Origin: Ailanthus altissimus
Taxonomy: Eukaryota > Streptophyta > Magnoliopsida > Sapindales > Simaroubaceae
Direction: 5' to 3'
DNA length: 64,000 bases
Assembly (NCBI GenBank): GCA_946807835.1
Contig: OX327694.1
Coordinates: 9,622,001-9,686,000, forward strand
Shown: one piece after another, positions 11,772-23,399 of the stretch
How the letters are laid out: the number at the start of each line of letters is the position of its first letter
Numbering within the stretch: position 1 is the first letter of the stretch
The notes under the pieces: model-generated
Told to the model about the DNA's origin: nothing
Seen by the model: the letters and a program-made list of their open reading frames with translations, nothing else
The model's database searches: none
Position numbers and translations under genes: made by a program

Positions 11772-12454
11772 GCTAGAAAATGCTCAATAAGTCCAAAGAT
11801 GGCCTAATGTCATTTTTCTATTAATGTAATTCCTAGGATTTTTTCTCAAGTGGTAATCAAGCAAGTTATAGAGTATTGGTCCTCGAGACTGTGGTGTACC
11901 ACGTAAGCATAACATTACTAAGTAAAAAATTCAACTAATACAAGCTTATCTGAATGTGCTTAAGAGTAAGTGATCAAAAATAAAGTCAAAATTATTTCAA
12001 TATTCATAATATAAGAGTATCTCAAACATCTATTATTTCTTAGAGACTTGTGAAAATAAATTCAGTCAATATTATATTTTCTTATCATAGATTAATGATC
12101 ATCTTTTTAACTAAAACTTACAACTAAAAGTAAATTAACCCATACAAAACAACTAATTAATAAAAGCAGCAAAAATAAACACATAAAAGTGTTTCCCACC
12201 CCCAAACGTAAATTAGACATTATCCTCAATATTGAACAATAATCTTAGAAGTATGAAAAACTACCCTAGTAATGAAATTGAAACATTGCAGTGTTATTGC
12301 CTATTGATTGGACTACGGTGTTCCTTTGCTCTTAACGTTTGCAATTGCTCGTGCTGCTTTCTTGAATGTTCATCTTGCTATTTTATTCCTAAAAAGAAAA
12401 TAAACTAACATATCTAATATTGAGAATAAGCAAATAAAAATAAAATTTACTTGA
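10880..12454 (-). other. Tat-1 3' untranslated region
   Basis: AT-rich, no conserved frame. Next to the LTR a purine-rich stretch on the minus strand (AATTTTAGGGGTATT) is the likely polypurine tract. It also holds a 26-bp (TA)n tract at about 11742-11767. I find no env-like frame. Confidence 0.55.
11742..11767. repeat. (TA)n microsatellite
   Basis: Uninterrupted TA dinucleotides inside the 3' untranslated part of Tat-1. Confidence 0.9.
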
Positions 12455-12760
12455 GTTGCCTCTCAATAAGCACTTGATTTAACATCATTGGCATAGCGGG
12501 GCTCTTTCTACTCTTATGGAGGATTAAAGTTAATGGTAGAGGCATCTTTGTATGTGAGCTTGTTAGGCTTCTTCTCCTTCGACTTTCATATCTTCTCAAT
12601 TAGATTTTGGGCAACAACTTTTGACTTATTCTCCTTGTGCTTCTCTGGAAAGATTTGAATCTTAGACCGGTGAAGTGTCTCGATTGTGTCCTTCTCCTTA
12701 ATCTTCTTATCCTACTGCTGCTCATTCTTCTTCTTTATTTTCTTTCAATACCTTAACGCC
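12455..12760 (-). pseudogene. Tat-1 pol 3'-end remnant
   Basis: On the minus strand, the stretch GATGTTAAATCAAGTGCT followed by GAGAGGCAACTCAAG (12493-12455) matches the GTTAAATCAAGCGCTACTTG...GAGGCAACC phrase in Tat-2 (about 19128-19085). This phrase is typical of the stretch at the pol end of Athila/Tat elements. The Lys/Glu-rich sequence just upstream (12760-12600) resembles the basic integrase tail. No RT or catalytic IN motif is present, so only the extreme C-terminus survives. Confidence 0.55.
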
Positions 12761-12810
12761 TTCTTTTTTATGTGAGGGTTCAATATCTTTATGTCTTTGA
12801 GCTCTTTGGT

Positions 12811-13125
12811 GTTTGGATGCACTACATTAATGCTACAATAATCTTCATTCTCAGATGGCAACTTAATCTCCTTGAAGACTTTGAATGTTGTTGTGTTATC
12901 TTGTACCCTTATGGTCATCTCTCCTTTTTTTTAACATCAATAACTTTATTTCCTAGAGCTAGGAATGGTCTTTAGTGTTTGAATACACTACATCAATACT
13001 ATAATAATCTTCATTCTCAGATGGCAACTTAATCTCCTTGAAGACTTTGAATGTTGCTGTGTCATCTTGTACCCTCATGGTCATCTCCTTTTTAAACATC
13101 AATGACTTTATTTCCTAGGGCTAGG
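12811..13125. repeat. 166-bp tandem duplication in Tat-1
   Basis: Two copies about 166 bp apart (for example CTTCATTCTCAGATGGCAAC at 12843 and 13009; TTTCCTAG-GCTAGGAA at the end of each). The copies differ at scattered sites. The duplicated unit is the segment immediately downstream of protease, next to the pol deletion. Confidence 0.85.
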
Positions 13126-13540
13126 AAGGGTTTTCAAAGATGATAATGATTTTCTTGTTTTCATCCATATCTAGAATGATGAAATCAGCAAGAAAGATGA
13201 ATTTGTTCACCTTTATTATCACATCTTCTATAATTCCTTTAGGGTAGGTAAGAAAGCAATCAGCAAGGTAAAGTGTGATATTGATCGATTTTGCTTCTCT
13301 CAACCCTAACTTGTTATAGATAGAGAGGAACATGAGCTTGATACTAGCCCTAGATCGCATAGAGTTTTACCAAAATCATAATTGCCAATGGAATATGGTA
13401 TGGTAAATCTCTTGGGATCTTTGCGTTTAGAAGGTAGCTTCTTCTTAAGAATAGTGCTACACTCATTTATCAATGCTACTATCTCATAATCCTCTAGTCT
13501 CATCTTGTTTAAAATGATACCCTTCATAAACTTCACATAA
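13121..13540 (-). pseudogene. Tat-1 aspartic protease (broken)
   Basis: Two overlapping minus-strand frames (13536-13306 and 13360-13121) together read through a Tat/Athila-type retropepsin. Features in order are: a KKKLPSKRKDPKRFTIP entry segment; the active-site region LCDLGL (Asp retained, the usual Ala/Ser after Gly changed); KLGLREAK; ADCFLTYPKGIIEDV; and KFIFLADFIILDMDEN. A frame change occurs at about 13330, just after the active site. In the family this protein cuts the Gag-Pol polyprotein. It is inactive here because of the frameshift and flanking stops. Confidence 0.75.
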
Positions 13541-14186
13541 TAAGGCTTCTATTCGAACATATCTATAAAAGAGAGATTAATATATAATTTCTTAAAAATC
13601 AAGAAATTTAGAGAAGTGCTTATCTAATCTCTTACTTTGCAGCCTCTGTAGGAATGGTGAAAAAGGTGTGAACTGTTGATACTGTATTTTTCCTGTAGCA
13701 TTTTCTGCAGTTGTATGCTGCGCAACTTTTATTTTTGCTCTTTCTAGACTGTTCTGTTGCAAATTTCTTATTTTTCTATATAATGTACACCTCTGTAGCT
13801 TCTGAGGAAAAGGAATAGGCGGTCTATATGGTTGTACATCATTTTTTTATAATTTTTTTCTCTTTAATACTATATAGTGATGGTGTGGATATGTTCTCTT
13901 GCAAGCTCTTACCACTTCTCAACTTAATGGCTTGGCATTGCTTTACATTTTATGAATTTACTTTCGTATCGCTTGGTAGAGTGCCTTAAGGTCGCTTGTT
14001 AATTACTGCTGCAAGTTATCCTATTTGTACCTCTAAGTTATTCAATGATGCTGAATGATTCTATAGGATAACATCATAGGACTTCATATATTGTATCAAC
14101 ATGTCTTTCAAAGCTAGCTTTTTCTCTTATGATGGTTAGAATCCAAGGGGATTTAATGGTCTACATGAATCCCTTTGGTTATTACA
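13541..14186 (-). other. Tat-1 gag-protease linker, no conserved frame
   Basis: Low-complexity, T-rich on the plus strand, with no recognisable domain. In Tat/Athila elements this is the variable region between the gag nucleocapsid and protease. Confidence 0.5.
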
Positions 14187-15067
14187 CTAAGAGAAGTTAG
14201 GATGATATCTCCACCCTAGATTGTAAAAGTTGGGTTGTAGGTTAGGTTGCTGTCTATTAAAATTGCCTACATAATTCACTGTTTCCATGCGCTGCCCATT
14301 CATATACTTAACACCACAAAAGTCGCATGTCACATGTTGGGTTTTAACGGCATTCAATGCATCAAACTTCTTTGATAATGAATTTATTTGCATTACCAAT
14401 GCATTGAATACGTCAATCTCATATATACTAGTGACTCTCCTGTATGTAACTCTCTCTGCTAGCTATTTATATTTGTTAGACGCTATCTCCTCTAGTAGAT
14501 CATAAACCTCATTTATCGACTTATTCATTATAGCTCATTTAGCAATAGCATCTATAATAGTCCTCAAATGGCCTACTAATCCATTATAGAAAGTTTGGAC
14601 TAATAGCCATTTAGGGACACTATGGTGAGGACACTTCCTCAATATGTCCTTGAAGTGCTCCTATGCCTCATATAACGACTTGCCATCAATCTGACTAAAT
14701 AAAATGATGTCATTCCTCATCTTTGCTGCTTTTGCTGCTGGAAGAACTTGGCTAAGAACTTCTACACCAGATCATCCCATGTCGATATGGATCCGAATGG
14801 CAATGACATCAATCAACTCTTGGGTCTGTCCCTTAAAGAGAAATAGAACAATCGTAGTCGGATGACATCATTTAAGACTCTGTTATGCTTAAAGGTATCA
14901 CAAGTCTCTAAGAAATTTATAATATACATGTACGGATCGTCATTGGAAGCTTCGTTGAACTGTATAATCTCTTTTAACATTTGAATAATATTTGGTTTGA
15001 AAATTGTTGGCATTGATAGTTGGTTTCCAAATACTAGATTGAATACCATTAGTAGTTGAGATAGCAT
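14187..15067 (-). pseudogene. Tat-1 gag (broken)
   Basis: The N-terminal capsid part (15067-14813) shows the family signature: QFNEASNDDPYMYIINFLETCDTFKHN, here noted only by its key words DDPYMYI, FLETCDTFKHN and IRLRLFYFSLRDR. Downstream, with stops and frame changes, KMRNDI, SLYEA, KDILRKCPHHSVPKW and FYNGLVG continue the retrotransposon-gag fold. The last part (14399-14187) has CDFCGVKYMNGQ, a degenerate zinc knuckle, then an Asn/Gln/Pro-rich tail. This would be the structural protein that packages the RNA. At least three stops or shifts break it. Confidence 0.75.
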
Positions 15068-15380
15068 ACTCTTTTAAAAGCTCTTTATGATATCATGGGC
15101 TCAAACACTGGATTATTGATGTGATCGTTGTTCTTTTTCATATTTAAAGATCACTAGCAATGTTGTTCACGTTGAAGTATATGCAATGTTCTTTCGATCA
15201 TATGATCAAAAGAAGTCAAGTTAATACTTTTCGCCCTTCACATGAACTGTCAAAGCAAAATAGAAAGAAAATCAAAGTATAAAGAAGAAAATAAACTGAA
15301 ACAAAAATAAAATCTGAATTAAAAACAAGTAGCTTAGTATTAGTATTAATCTAAAGAATAGATAGAAATAGTCCCCGACA

Positions 15381-15395
15381 ATGGCGCCAAAAACT
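15381..15395 (-). promoter_or_regulatory. Tat-1 primer binding site
   Basis: On the minus strand, TTTTTGGCGCCATTGTCGGG directly follows the 5' LTR. TGGCGCC-TTG-CGGGGA is the PBS-region phrase common to Athila/Tat elements. Confidence 0.8.
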
Positions 15396-16159
15396 TTATT
15401 GGTGCTATAATAGCCTAGTACAAGCGTACGTTATCGTATCAAGTAATATAGAATTTTAAGTCCAGTTATCATTCTCACAAGGACTATTTGATCTATTTCT
15501 ATTAATCAAGTACTAAATTTGTACCTACTTTACTTTTATCCAAAAAAACTAAAATCTAAAATTCAATTATCTAACTAATTCTATCAAATTCAACTAAACC
15601 TTAGCAAAAGGTTGAATTAACAAATAAAGATAATCTAGGGTTTCAACTCATCCCCTAGTATTTCTTTAGATTTATTAAACTCTTAGCTAATCCCTTTATA
15701 CAAATTGATTAGCTAGACTCTAATCTCATCACAAGCTTCTATCGATGGTCGAGTGACTATATTACGCATTTTAACAATTACCGATATGTCTATGGTAATC
15801 AAATTAGAATGTAATTCATTAAGATCAAGTCTAAATTATGTTATACATGCCATCTAGGTATATGTCTATCCTTCACTTGGCCGGCCGAGTGCCACAACGT
15901 TAGCCTTTCTGCCTTGGGTTCTACATTGCCCAACCATAGGTGCCACGACACCTAGGCCTGAATCTTGGTGGTCGTGTATTTTAAACGTATCTCGCTTGTT
16001 TTATGTCTGATTTGCCTCCTATTTGTTCTATTCATCATATTTTCCCTCGTGCACCTATATATCATAAAAAAAACACAATTAAATAATTAAATATTCATAA
16101 TTTGGAGCAAAATATGAAAGTTGGGTACTAAAAATACTAGTGCATGTATACCTCTATCA
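15396..16159 (-). repeat. 5' LTR of Tat-1, internally deleted
   Basis: Homologous to 9490-10879 at both ends but only 764 bp. The sequence jumps from TATATGTCTATCC to TTCACTTGGCCGG (about 15870), skipping about 626 bp present in the 3' LTR. The deleted part contains the TATA region, so this LTR could not have driven transcription after the loss. The first two bases read TT instead of TG. Confidence 0.8.
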
Positions 16160-16164
16160 ATATA

Positions 16165-18945
16165 TCTATAATCCACAATATGAGAATAAAAGCAAAGGAA
16201 ATTATTTCCATTGCAGTGTGGTTAGACGTTATAATTGTAACTATCCAAGTACCTCGTAATATACAATATAAACTCTCTATATGAACGTTTACCAAACATT
16301 GAAATTTCATCAGCATTTGATGCTTCAAATGATTGTATATTAGATGTTACCATTTCATCTTATATCTATAATTAATTGTTTGATTTAAGCAATGCTACAA
16401 AAGCATTAAGTTGCATACCAATTATTTTATGCCGAACATTATCAGATAACCAATATCTCTTCTTGTGTTAGACACTGAAGATTATCATGTATATAGAAGT
16501 AATTGTTTCTTATATTTACATGATATTGATAATGTATCATCAACTGAATGTCAGTTGATGAAAGGCCATTATAATTAAGATACAACAAGAAATGTCTTGA
16601 ATACATTGGTGAATGGAAAAGTAGTAATTCGAGAACTTTGAATATTACGAAATTATGATTAATAAGACTACGTCATTTAGGAGTGAAACACTTAACCCAT
16701 CTGGGTGGGGATGGTCAGATACCTGATCTTACCGTGGGACCCTATCTAGTTTATAAATCTTATATTCAAGGGAAGATAATCAAGTCTCTATTATTGGTGT
16801 TCAACACCATGCCACTGATTTATTAGAATTAGTATAATATGGTCCAATGAATCACTCTGCTAAAGGTAGGTTTCCCTACTTCATTGTCTTTATTGATGAA
16901 TTTCACAATTCAAACATGTGTTTGTGTAAACATAAGTCAAAAACTTTTGAAATGCTCAAATTGAGGTAGAAAAATCAACCCCTATATGTATTAAATATCT
17001 TTGATTAGATCGAAGTAATAAATACATAAGCAGTGAATTCGCTGAATATTCAAAGAAGAATGAGATTCTCACTCAGTATAGTCCTCCAGATTTTCCTAAA
17101 ACACAATATTGTTTTGAAAATGGGAAATCGAACTTTATTAAATCTGGTTCGATTGATAATGAGTTAAACTGATCTTTCAAAGAAATCTATGGGGTTATGC
17201 TCAAGAAAATATTGTTCACTTAATTCAACAGAGTTCTATTAAAAGCCTTCCCTACTACTCCATATGAAATATAAACTGTTAGGAAATCAAGTCTTAAGTA
17301 TGTTAAGTTTTGGGCTGTCCTATTTACATAAAAATTATCCAACAGGATAAACTTGCACCTAATGGGTACAAGTATCAATTCAAAGGATATCCCAAATACT
17401 TTAAGAGATATCAGTTCTATGATCCAGAAGGAGTGAAATATTCATTTCTTATCATGCCATTTTCCTAGAGAAATAGTTTCTCATGAGTTGTGCAGATTGT
17501 AGAAGAATTGAACTTGACAAATTCAATCTAAGAATTATGGAACCAATGATGGAACTTTATATTGAATCGAGTAAAATACCTTTTAAACACACCGTCAACG
17601 TAAGTCAAAAAGGATGTCAAGGATCCCTTAACTTGTAAAAGAAGTATTGTTAGACATCAACTCGAGAAAATGGCAAGAAGACATTAAATTCAAAATTAAC
17701 TCAAAGTATGTCAATCAAGTTTGGGACTTGATTAAGCTTCCCAAATGAATAATTCCTATTGGTTGTAAATTAATTTACAAGCAGAAGCATAAGGGCCCAT
17801 TAGAGGTAGAGACCTTCAAAGCTCGACTGGTAGTAAAAGGTTACACTTAGCGATCTGGGATTAATTATGAGAAACTCTCATACTAGTGACCATGCCAAAG
17901 TTAATTCAAATTTTACTAACTGTTGCAACATATTATGATTTATGAAATTTAGTAGATAGATGTAAAAAAGGTATTCTGGAATACATGTCTCGAGTAAAAG
18001 ATATACATGAAATAGCCTGAAGGTTTTACATCCTGTCAGACTTCTAATCTAGTATGCAGACTTAATAAGTCCATTTATGGACTTAAGCAGGCCTCTCAAA
18101 GTTAGAATCTTCGTTTTGATAAAGAAATCAAAGAGTCTAGTTTTATCAAAAATGAAGAGGAAGCATGTGTATTTAGAAAGGGACTGGTGAGCAAGATTGT
18201 CTTTTAGATTCTTTATGTGGATGACATACACAATATTCAAAAATGATATTGGTATGTAATAGTTAGTAAAGAATTATTAAGGAAAAACTTCTCTATGAAG
18301 GCTTAGAGAAAGGCTTTTTATATATACTGGGTATAGAGCTTTATAGAGATAGAGTTAGAGCTAGGAAGCTGATAAGACTCTCCTAAATCCTCATACATAA
18401 AAAATGTTCTTGAAAGATATAACCTTAACAACTGTGAGATAGTTAATTTACCTTTCAAATGTGGCAATCATCATTCTAGGAAAACTTTTCCTTAGATGAA
18501 AGGGTTAAAATGTTTAACATAAAATATCCATCAGCTATAAGTAGCTTGATATATGTCATGTAGTGTATGAAACATAACATCAGTAAGGTTGTCAGTGTTA
18601 TGAGAAAGTATCTATTTGAAATAGATAATGACTATTAAATGGTTCTGAAACATATCATGAAATATCTTAGAGATACAAATGATAAGTTTCAGATATATGG
18701 AGAATATAATTTACAAGTAAGGAGATAAACTAATTTTGACTTCGAGTCTGATCCAAATGATAGAAAGTCTACATCTAGATATGTATTCTTCTTAAAATAG
18801 TGCTATAGAAAGTTAGCAGTATGTTAAATGAGTGTCCATAGTTGATTCTACCTCGGAGGCAGAATAAATAGCTTCTTCAGAAGCTGTAAGGGAAACAATG
18901 TGGATGTTGGGGCATTTATTAGAGAGCTAGATATTGTGGTTGATG
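16165..18945 (+). pseudogene. Copia-1 pol (protease end, integrase, RT, RNase H), heavily broken
   Basis: Continues Copia-1 to the right of Tat-1. In order: a protease-like segment (16290-16600, colinear with Copia-3 61330-60950); the GAG-pre-integrase and integrase start (16680-16900; key words HLGGDGQIPDLT, GKIIKSP, HATDLLEL, YFIVFIDEF); the integrase body to about 17300; RT from about 17640 (VWDLIKLP, NKSIYGLKQAS, NFSMKA); and RNase H to 18945 (STSEAE and ASSEAV words). The YVDD box survives as LYVDDIHN (about 18212). There are dozens of stops and frame shifts. It is aligned along its length with Copia-2 and Copia-3, so the assignment is firm, but nothing is functional. The 3' LTR is missing. 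Confidence 0.8.
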
Positions 18946-19079
18946 GATGTTGTGGATGCTGGGGCATTTACTGTCGAACATTACAACAATCCCTAGTGGA
19001 TGTTGCAGTGTTCGCTTTCATTTTTTTTAATATATAAACTATAAAAAAGAGATAAAAAAATGGGAAAAATAAAACAAAA

Positions 19080-19266
19080 ACTTACCTTAGGTTGCCTCCC
19101 AAGTAGCGCTTGATTTAACATTGTCAGCTTAACATTATGCTCATTTTTTCTTTAAGGCTCAATTAGTGTAATGGAGAACTTTTGACGGTCAAATTTGTCT
19201 TCCCAATAATGCTTTTGTCTCTACCCATTTACCTTGAAAAGCCTTTTATGTCTTCATCTACAACTT
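19080..19266 (-). pseudogene. Tat-2 pol 3'-end segment
   Basis: Minus-strand phrase GTTAAATCAAGCGCTACTTG followed by GGAGGCAACCTAAGG (19128-19085), the conserved end of Athila/Tat pol. Upstream sequence (19266-19130) aligns with the integrase C-terminal region and resumes at 20665 after the S1 insertion. No uninterrupted frame remains. Confidence 0.6.
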
Positions 19267-20659
19267 TGATAAGGGCAAATTTGTCATATATTTTCTCATG
19301 TTTTTATTATTAATATTTTATGATTTTATAAAAATAGATGGCTATTTATGTGCATTATTGTTATTTATAGGGATTTGAACGAAATTTAAAGAAAGAATGC
19401 AAAAGGAGTCCAGCGCCCCCGCGCCACAACTATTGTCGCCCCAGCTCTGAAATAGTGATCGAAATAAAAAAACGACCTACTTAAGTCGCGTCTAGCACCC
19501 CAGCGCCGAAGAGTCACCGCGCCAGCGACACTTTAGCGCCCCAGCGCTATCATCACACCGCTCCAGCGGTGCAGGCTTTTTCACGCAGCGCCCCAGCGAC
19601 GGAAGCATATCGCCCCAGCGGTAGTACGAGTCTTAATCCGACGAGAATTGAGATTTTCAAGCTCATATCAATCCCTATAAAAAGCCACTCGTTCCCAACC
19701 TTCAAGAAACAATCCAAGACGACCCAAGAGCACCAAGAATACAGAGCACAAGTCTTGAAGAGCAATAGAAGCTTAATTGAAGCAACTTTAGAGAGAGATA
19801 CAAGACGTTCTTCGGCATCAAGAGTTCCTAGACAGCGCAATTAAGAGCAATTCGACGTCTATATCGGTTTGCTAATAATTGTATCATGATTTATAATTAT
19901 TTTTACTGCTGTTCTCTTGTAGCCATGAGCTAAACTTATTTTCTAGGGTTAATATTTGAACTCAATATGTGTGCTTAATTGCCATATCTTTTAGTATTTA
20001 ATAAACTTAGTCCTTTATTATTTAAATTACTTGTGTTTAATGCTTCAATATATCTGGCCAATATATGGTGAATGAGTTGGTAATATTATTGATAAACTCG
20101 GAAAAGGAATCATAATATTTAGACCTAGGTAATTGATGCATGATTGTAGAGTAACATTTAATGTTGCATATGCAAGTTTTAATTTAGGATAGGAATATAC
20201 CTAATTGGCATGTATGATCAATAAGACCTAATCTTAATGAATCTTAATTTATTACAAGTACCATAGGAATATAGGTATTTGGTAAACTAAGATATACTTG
20301 CATGACCTTGGAAGAGACTTGTGAATACATTAATGTCTTGATCAATAATAAAGACTAAGTAAGTTAAATATTAGAGGATTAATCATTAGAAACATATTGA
20401 GGGATAATATTAATCCTAGGTTTTCTCTACATTGCTATCACCTAAGTTTCTTTACATTGTGTTTTTGTTTTATATTTCTTACTTCAGTCTTAGATTTTTA
20501 TTTTTCTGACTAATTATTAGGAAGATATAATTTTAGTAATTGGTTAAAAAAAAAGAAATTATCCCTGTGGGTTCGACATCTGACTTATTTAGTCTCTTTA
20601 TTACTTGCATACGATAGTGTATACTTGCACTTAATTTATGATATAGAAATATCGCATCA
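19267..20659 (+). mobile_element. solo LTR, family S1 (1393 bp, TSD AACTT)
   Basis: Begins TGATAAGGGCAAA and ends ATATCGCATCA, with perfect 5-bp repeats AACTT at 19262-19266 and 20660-20664. GC motif array 19407-19625, TATAAAAA at 19676-19683, then transcript-like sequence. The tail includes TGTGGGTTCGACATCTGAC and a TTACTTGCATACGATAGTG phrase. Open frames on both strands at 19553-19844 span the array and are not conserved as proteins in the other S1 copies. No internal sequence. Confidence 0.88.
19407..19625 (+). repeat. GC-rich dyad motif array in S1 U3
   Basis: About ten words of the type AGCGCCCCAGCGMY, CGCCCCAGCGGT and TAGCGCCCCAGCGCTA (a near-perfect dyad at about 19533). It ends about 50 bp 5' of the TATA box. 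The same array, reverse strand, is at 49100-49335 and, split, at 5680-5712/8925-9075. Confidence 0.85.
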
Positions 20660-20664
20660 AACTT

Positions 20665-21720
20665 CAATGGCTCTGTAAAGGTACAACTTTATGATTCAGA
20701 ATAGGCCGAACAATCATGACTTGAGCTTTATTAAAAATAGCTTAAGTCGGGAGTTGAACAAGAGTACTATTTATCCTGCTTCGAAGACTTAATGAGCTAT
20801 TTGTTTATCATGTCATCTCTTGGTCTTCTCTTTGTAGAGCTTGGCATTCTCATAAACTTGAAGTTGAAACCCATCCATGGCATTTAGTTGTAACAGTATT
20901 TTATTACCAATTTCTTAAATATTAAAGTTAAGGGCTTTGATAACCTAATAAGCTTTATGCTCGAACTTAACTAGAAGATGATATGCTTTACAAATACAAG
21001 TCAGTATAGTGACAACCCTATCGGTTTTGATAGGTTGTGCGATAGGCCTATAGTGCATCCTCCAATCACATGCTTCAATCTTTTTTATTTGGCTTGACTA
21101 TCTTTTTAGGATCTGCTTGACTTCTCTATTTAAAACTTCGACTTGCCCACTTATCTATAGATGGTAAGTTGTAGTAATCTTGTGCTTAACTTTATACTTG
21201 TGTAAAAGGTTAGAAAAGTGCTTGTTATAGAAATGAGATCCTTTACCATATTGCTCTAAAAGTACCATACCTCGTGAAAGTGTTCTTCTGCAAGAATTTT
21301 ACAACTTCTTTTGCTTTGTTTGTTGGAAGTGTTACTGCTTCTACCTATTTGGAGACGTAATTTATAGCCACAAAGATGTATTTATGTCTATTTAATAGAG
21401 GAAATGGTCATATGAAGTCAATTCCCTAAACATCAAATAACTCAACTTTAAGAATACTATGTTAGGGTATTTCTTGCTTTCTTGATATGTTCCCCATCCT
21501 TTAGCATCGATCTTATTGGGTGGCATAGAAATGGGCATCCTTGAATAAAGTGGGCTAGTAAAAACCACATTGCAAGATCTTGGCTGCTATTTTATCACGT
21601 TTACAATGTCATCTATAATCGAATGCATGACATTGTTAAAGTATGTCTTTTGTCTCTTTGTATGGTATGCACATTTTAATCATTTGATCTGCATATTGCT
21701 TAAATAAAAAGGGCTCGTCC
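20665..21720 (-). pseudogene. Tat-2 integrase (broken)
   Basis: Minus-strand reading from about 21600 gives words aligned with Athila-type integrases: KILQCGFY, GIDFI-PFP, YIFVAINYVSK-VEAV-LPTN, KFLQKNTFTRYGT and GQVE/NREVK-like sequence near 21130. The first catalytic Asp of the DDE triad is present in GIDF; the second region (IISDGGSHF in relatives) is changed and stop-containing. The enzyme would insert the cDNA. At least ten stops or frameshifts. It is interrupted from its tail by the S1 solo LTR. Confidence 0.7.
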
Positions 21721-21729
21721 TAATAGTAG

Positions 21730-23130
21730 AACTTCACATTGTGAAGGAATTTCTTTCTTTACTATAAATTCAGGTTATGAGGTAAAATATTGGTAACAAT
21801 ATAATTATAAAATCAGCATACCAAAGTATATTAAGGTATTGAGCTGCTAATAATTGCTCGTCTGGGAAGGATTTATTGATTAGCGTCTTATCTTGGTCCA
21901 CTTCTTCCAATCGTAATAAGTGGTCTACAACTTGATTTTTTTATACCTTTTTTATCTCTTATTTTCAAATCAAATTCTTGTAAAATTAGAATCCACCAGA
22001 TCAAGCATAGCTTGGTACCCTTCTTAGTGATCAAATATTTAATGGCAAAGTGATTAGTGTAGACTATCACCTTGATTCCGATGAGATAAGATCAAAATTT
22101 ATCGAATGTGAATGCCACTACTAAAAACTCCTTCTCTATGGTGGTATAGTTTATCTGCGCCTCATTCAAGGCCTTACTAGCATACTAGATGGTGGGTAAG
22201 AATTTTTCTTTCCTTTGTCTAAGGACGGCTCCTACTACTGTATCACTAAAATCACACATGAACTCCAATTAGAGGTTCTAATCTAATAATATAATAATGG
22301 AAGCTGTTATAAGCTTCTTCTTTTAGGTTTCAAAAGGTTGTAAGCAATCATCATCAAATTTAATCTACACCCCATTCTTTAGTAGGTTACAAAAGGTTTT
22401 GGAGATCTTGGAAAAATCTTTGATAAATCATTTGTAAAATCCTGCATGCCCAAGAAAACTCTATACTCTTTTTACATTATTAGGGGTGGCAATTTTTCTA
22501 TGGTCCCAATCTTTTCTCTATCTATCTCTATACTTTTGAAGATATCTTATAGCCTAAGATTATACCTTTCTTAATCATAAAGTGACATTTTTCTCAATTC
22601 AATATAAAGTTGGTCTCTTCACATCTTTTCAACACAAAAGCTAGATTATCCAAGCACAAATTAAAAGAATCCTCAAAAATCGAGAAGTCATCCATAAATA
22701 CCTTCAAGAAATGCTCTACAATATCTGAAAAGATTGCCATCATACACTATTGGAGGATAACGGATGCATTTTATAAGCTGAATGGCATTATTTGAAAGGC
22801 AAATATATCGTAGGGATATCTGAAAATGGTTTTTTTCTTGGACTTCTAGGGCTACTGAAATTTGATTTTAACTTGAATATTTGTCTAGGAAGCAATAATA
22901 TTGATGTCCTGTGAGTCTATTTAACATTTAATCAATGAAAGATAATGGGAAGTGATTCTTTCTTATGGCTTTGTTCAACTTGTGGTAGTCCATGCAAACT
23001 CTCCATCTGGTTATTGTTCGTGTTGGGATCAACTCTTTGTTCTGATTTTCAACCACAATAACTTCTCCTTTCTTTGGCAAGCATTGTATCGAACTCACTC
23101 ATGAACTATCGGATATTGGGTAGATGATTC
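21730..23130 (-). pseudogene. Tat-2 reverse transcriptase and RNase H (broken)
   Basis: RT lies at 23130-22200. Key words on the minus strand are VCMDYHKLNKA, GHQYYCFLDKYS and VFMDDFSIF, the catalytic [FY]xDD box (about 22695-22670). The thumb and connection follow. RNase H lies at 22200-21840 ([13 protein letters not shown], where the relatives' catalytic D of YTDH is N, and [15 protein letters not shown]; open from 22070 to 21888). Together these would copy the RNA to cDNA. Several stops (for example after HFPLSFID) and a D-to-N change at a catalytic position make it inactive. Confidence 0.75.
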
Positions 23131-23399
23131 CTGCATCAAACCACTTGATGATCTCATTTTTTACCACATCTTCATGGTTGGATTCAATCTTATTTGTTGC
23201 TCAATTGTTGGTTTATAGCCCTTTTCTAATAGAATCTTGTGTATACAAAACGAAGGACTTATGCCATGGATGTCAGCCATGGTCCAACCTATCACTCTTT
23301 TGCACTGTCAAAGTACTATTAATAGTTTTTCTTCTTACCTCTCATCAAGTTCAGCAGAAATTATGATAGAAAGCATAGAAGAGCTTTTATGATATGCGT

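Larger units (their letters stand above)
9490..16159 (-). mobile_element. Tat-1: deleted Tat/Athila-type gypsy element (gag-PR only)
   Basis: A minus-strand element with two LTRs (3' LTR 9490-10879; 5' LTR 15396-16159) and a perfect 5-bp TSD, ATATA, at 9485-9489 and 16160-16164. In order of transcription: PBS (15381-15395), gag (15067 to about 14187), protease (13540-13121), the pol 3' end motif (about 12493-12455), and a non-coding 3' region down to the polypurine tract next to 10880. RT, RNase H and integrase, which should follow protease, are absent: protease runs into the pol tail within about 0.6 kb. It therefore resembles non-autonomous gag-carrying LTR elements and would have needed pol from relatives such as Tat-2. 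All frames contain stops. Confidence 0.8.

Noticed and set aside
19553..19844. Overlapping 90-95 codon frames on both strands
   Set aside because: They read the GC array and U5 of an S1 solo LTR. The other S1 copies (4708-9208, 47999-49479) do not keep them.
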